From contig NC_088172.1 of assembly GCF_028769735.1 (NCBI RefSeq), positions 94,254,951-94,318,950 of the forward strand: a stretch of DNA of 64,000 bases, in the 5' to 3' direction. Within the stretch, counting starts at the first letter, position 1, and each line of letters opens with the position of its first letter. Positions 61,269-64,000 of the stretch are shown here, piece after piece. The notes beneath the pieces are model-generated. The model had not been told where the DNA came from. It made no database searches and was given only the letters and a program-made list of their open reading frames with translations. The stretch comes from Zonotrichia leucophrys gambelii (Eukaryota > Chordata > Aves > Passeriformes > Passerellidae). A program made the translations under genes and the position numbers.

Positions 61269-61315
61269 ATGAAATGTTCAAGACACTGTAAAACAATCCC
61301 TAGTTGCTAAGATAA

Positions 61316-62597
61316 TCACAACTGGCCTTGCAAAGGGTAACTTGGCACTCTGGGTAAATTTTCCTTGTGAGATGTCTTGTCCCGTGGTGCAGGATAGGGC
61401 TTCTCTAAGGCTGACAAGAGCAGGAATGCTTGGGAGGCTTTGGTGGGGGCCGTGGCTGCGCCGCCGTTCTTGCAGTTGGAGTTATAAGCAGAGAAATAGT
61501 TCATCCTGTAGAGCTCTGCTCGGCTCTTGCAGCAGCCAAGCTTGCTCATCAGCAGGAAGAAATCCCTCCGAAAGGCTTTGGTGAAAATGGCGTAGAGGAA
61601 GGGGTTAGCGCAGGAGTTGACGGGGTAAAATAAAACCAGCAGGATCTTGGAGTTGGTCACCGTGATGAGAGGAACCTTGAAGGCAGCAGATATGGCAAAA
61701 AAGGAGATGGGGGCCATGCAGGTGAAATCTGTGAAGATCAGTATTGCCATTCTCTTGGCGACCTTGGTGTCTTTATTGGCGGCCACCAGCTCTGGGTTCT
61801 GCACGGCGATGTAAATCTTGATGTAGCAAGCACAAATGACAACGAAGGCGACGACATTGAGCACCAAGATGAGCAGGATGTAGGCTTGGGACAGGCCCGT
61901 TTCGATATCCATGGGCAAACAGATGCTGACCTTCATGTAGCTGCTGACCCCGAAGAGAGGCAGCAGGGCTATCCCGATGGAGAAGAGCCATCCCCCGAGC
62001 ATGATGGGCACGGCGTGGCGCAGGCGCAGCTTGCGGTCCAGCTGCATGGCGTAGGTGATGGTGTGCCAGCGCTCCAGCGTGATCACCGTCAGCGTGTACA
62101 CCGACAGCTCGCTGGCAAACACCGTGAAGAAGCCGGCCGTGCTGCAGCCGCCGCCCGTCTGCCAGTCGATGGCGTGGTTGTAGTACTGCCCGCTGGTCTG
62201 CGCGTCCACCGAGGCGATGAGCAGCAGGTACAGCCCCATGCAGAAGTCGGCGAACGAGAGGTTGCACATGAGGAAGCGAGGGACGGTGAGCTTGTAGTGG
62301 CTGGTCAGCAGAACGAGGAGCACAGTGAAATTGCCGGCGATGGCCAGGATGTTGATGAACCAGATCAGCACCCTGAGGAAGCTGTAGCCCAGGATGTCTT
62401 CGCAGGGGTTGAAGGCGTCTGGTTCCGGGGTGCACGTGAGGACTTTGGGCTGGCAGAAGTCGTACTCAAAGTCAAAGCCGGCCATTTCGCTGTCGTCGAA
62501 AATAGTTGAGTAGCTGTAGGGAGAGCTCTCATAATCTGTTCCAAAGGAGTGCGTCTTCCTCTCTGCTGACCACAGCAATGTGCTGTTGGAGTCATCG
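61316..62597 (-). CDS. LHCGR: LHCGR last coding exon: hinge end, 7TM domain and C-tail (426 codons)
   Basis: This exon of the luteinising hormone receptor gene starts at the acceptor catggttacag (minus strand, phase 2) and ends at TGA (61318-61316). The order is: hinge end with [11 protein letters not shown], including one candidate sulfated Tyr; the [10 protein letters not shown] tethered-agonist segment; seven membrane helices beginning [20 protein letters not shown] in place of DRY after helix 3; an [13 protein letters not shown] helix 6; NPFLY in helix 7; and a Cys-Cys palmitoylation site (LGCCKSR). The receptor couples mainly to Gs/cAMP in gonadal cells. LHCGR rather than FSHR or TSHR is supported by [14 protein letters not shown], by [20 protein letters not shown], and by its place next to GTF2A1L. 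The C-tail is long and unlike mammals. Earlier exons with the leucine-rich repeats are outside the window. Confidence 0.96.
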
Positions 62598-64000
62598 CTG
62601 TAACCATGAAAAAACCGCCCCCCAAACAGAAGTGAGTTATTTGTTACATGCCACTTGCGTTCTTTTGCAAAAGACAAGAGATAAGAGTTGTTCTAAAACA
62701 GTGACTTCCTCCATGTGTTTCTACAGGGTGTTTACAAATAATGAAGCCTTGTAAGGATGCTTTGTGTTTGGGAAGCAGCCTTGGAGAGCAGCAGGGGTCA
62801 CAGTCCTATCCACAGAAATGCTCTCTTATACAACTTGCTTATTTGTAAGTACTTCACTTTCACTGCTTTGTGGAGGAGCCATGGTTCTCATGCTGCTGGT
62901 CAGCTGCAGTCCAAGCTACAGCAATATCTGGGCTGATGGATTTCAGGTTTGATGCACAGAGGTTTCACAGGCAGTTGTAGAAGCCATAATAACATAACCT
63001 ATGGATTTTAACTGTGCACCTTTGCTCCCCTTAGGAAAGACACTTAGCAAACAAATTCCTGAGACTGTGTATGGCTTGGGAGGTGCTGAGGAATTTGCTG
63101 TTTGCAGTATTTTAGGGCAAGGAGTAGAAATGCATGGTTAACTAAATCACACTGATAGCTAGGAATTTATTAAATTTAGGCTGCATGCAATGCCTAATTA
63201 AAAATGTTGTCGGTTTTTAAGGACTTCTAAAATCTCTAGGTCAGCAAGAGTGTGGTGATAAGCCTGCCAAAGAAGATATGTGTTAAAAGTAAACACTGTC
63301 TTTTCTGGCACTTCCCTGCCATAACAGGTGCCCATTTCCCAACTTCCAAATCATCCTGACTGTGAGTGTTTGGTGGGCAAACACTCAGTCTGCAGTTTGA
63401 GACCTGGAAAATATCTCTATTGAGGACAACTCTTGAGAAAACTGGTAGCTTTAGGATAATTTAAATACATGCTTAAGTTTCCACATCTACTGAAGAATGT
63501 CCATTAAATGATATTTCTGGAACAGCGTCTTAACTGGCAAATGAAATTGAGCTGCTTTTCAGCTATTCCTGTGGGGCAAATAATGTCCCAAACTTGTTAT
63601 CCTTACTTCTCTCTGTATATGGAAAACTGCATTTACTTGCCTGGTTCAAACTGGAAAAGCAGGGAATACTTTTGACTCTATTTACTTATAAAAATGATTG
63701 CGATTTTCTGAGAGGCTGTGTGAATGTGCTGCTATGTGGAAGCTGGATTTTTATGTTTTTTTTTTTGCTTTTTGTTTTTTTACTAGTAAGAATTCAGGAC
63801 TTTCAGATGATTTCTGCTGTGGTTCTGCAGCCATTCAGCCCATGAACCATAACCTTATTTTCACTTGCTTATTATAATGCCTGCTCATTGCTGGGAGAAT
63901 TGCTGGGATTGGGATTTGCCAAAGCAAAAAGCTTCAGGAGCCAATAGGCTGGGCAGACTATTTAATGCGCAGCAGGAGTGCAACAGATGCTAATCCAAAA
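62598..64000 (-). other. LHCGR: LHCGR intron upstream of the last exon
   Basis: Intronic sequence on the minus strand to the window end. A very short exon, such as the roughly 27-codon exon 10 of mammals, could be missed by eye. I found none that I can support. Confidence 0.7.

Noticed and set aside
61773..62509. Open frames of 207 to 220 codons overlapping the LHCGR exon on both strands
   Set aside because: They are frame shadows of the GC-rich receptor exon, with His/Arg/Ala- or Glu/Val-rich translations and no domain.
62598..62677. N-terminal extension of the LHCGR open frame by 26 codons, with a Met
   Set aside because: It contains the acceptor catggttacag at its 3' end and no receptor similarity. 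It is intron read-through.
1..64000. CRISPR arrays, tRNA or rRNA genes, phage or bacterial defence systems
   Set aside because: None seen. The repeats present are vertebrate micro- and minisatellites, CR1 and LTRs, and every recognised gene is a spliced vertebrate gene.

Overview
The window is vertebrate nuclear DNA, most likely from a bird and probably a songbird. The genes have spliced exons with long AT-rich introns. Two CR1 LINE fragments and several ERV-type LTRs are present. The gene order PPP1R21, STON1, GTF2A1L (same strand) then LHCGR (opposite strand) is the conserved amniote order at this locus, which is human 2p16 and, by synteny, probably chicken chromosome 3. The species call is an inference; the gene identities rest on direct translation.

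Layout. (1) 1-6570: the last four coding exons and 3'UTR of PPP1R21 (+), with an antisense CR1 fragment in one intron and an unusual GC-AG intron. (2) 6571-12540: no gene recognised, apart from a 31-bp minisatellite near 10 kb. (3) 12541-33070: STON1 (+). It has a CpG-island leader exon, a 10.6-kb first intron, one very large coding exon (23400-25378) and two short terminal coding exons; the assembled protein is 735 aa. (4) 33071-44820: intergenic DNA with a second CR1 fragment (37071-37560) and antisense LTR-like sequence that ends directly at the next promoter. (5) 44821-57910: GTF2A1L (+), nine coding exons giving 487 aa, with a G-rich minisatellite promoter, a pentamer repeat at the start of intron 1 and a solo LTR in intron 6. 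(6) 57911-61250: intergenic. (7) 61316-62597: the large last coding exon of LHCGR (-), carrying the end of the hinge, the whole seven-helix domain and the C-tail. Its upstream intron runs to the window end.

The genes do not form a pathway. PPP1R21 is an early-endosome/FERRY-complex coiled-coil protein and STON1 is an endocytic adaptor. GTF2A1L is a germ-cell TFIIA large subunit and LHCGR is the gonadal LH receptor. Two observations link the genes or their regulation. STON1 exon 3 and GTF2A1L exon 2 meet in the same phase, so the STON1-GTF2A1L readthrough fusion known in mammals is structurally possible here. The GTF2A1L protein also keeps a Taspase1-type QLDG cleavage site in place of the mammalian QVDG.

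No CRISPR array, tRNA, rRNA or prokaryotic system was seen. The most interesting material is repeat and regulatory structure around the GTF2A1L promoter.
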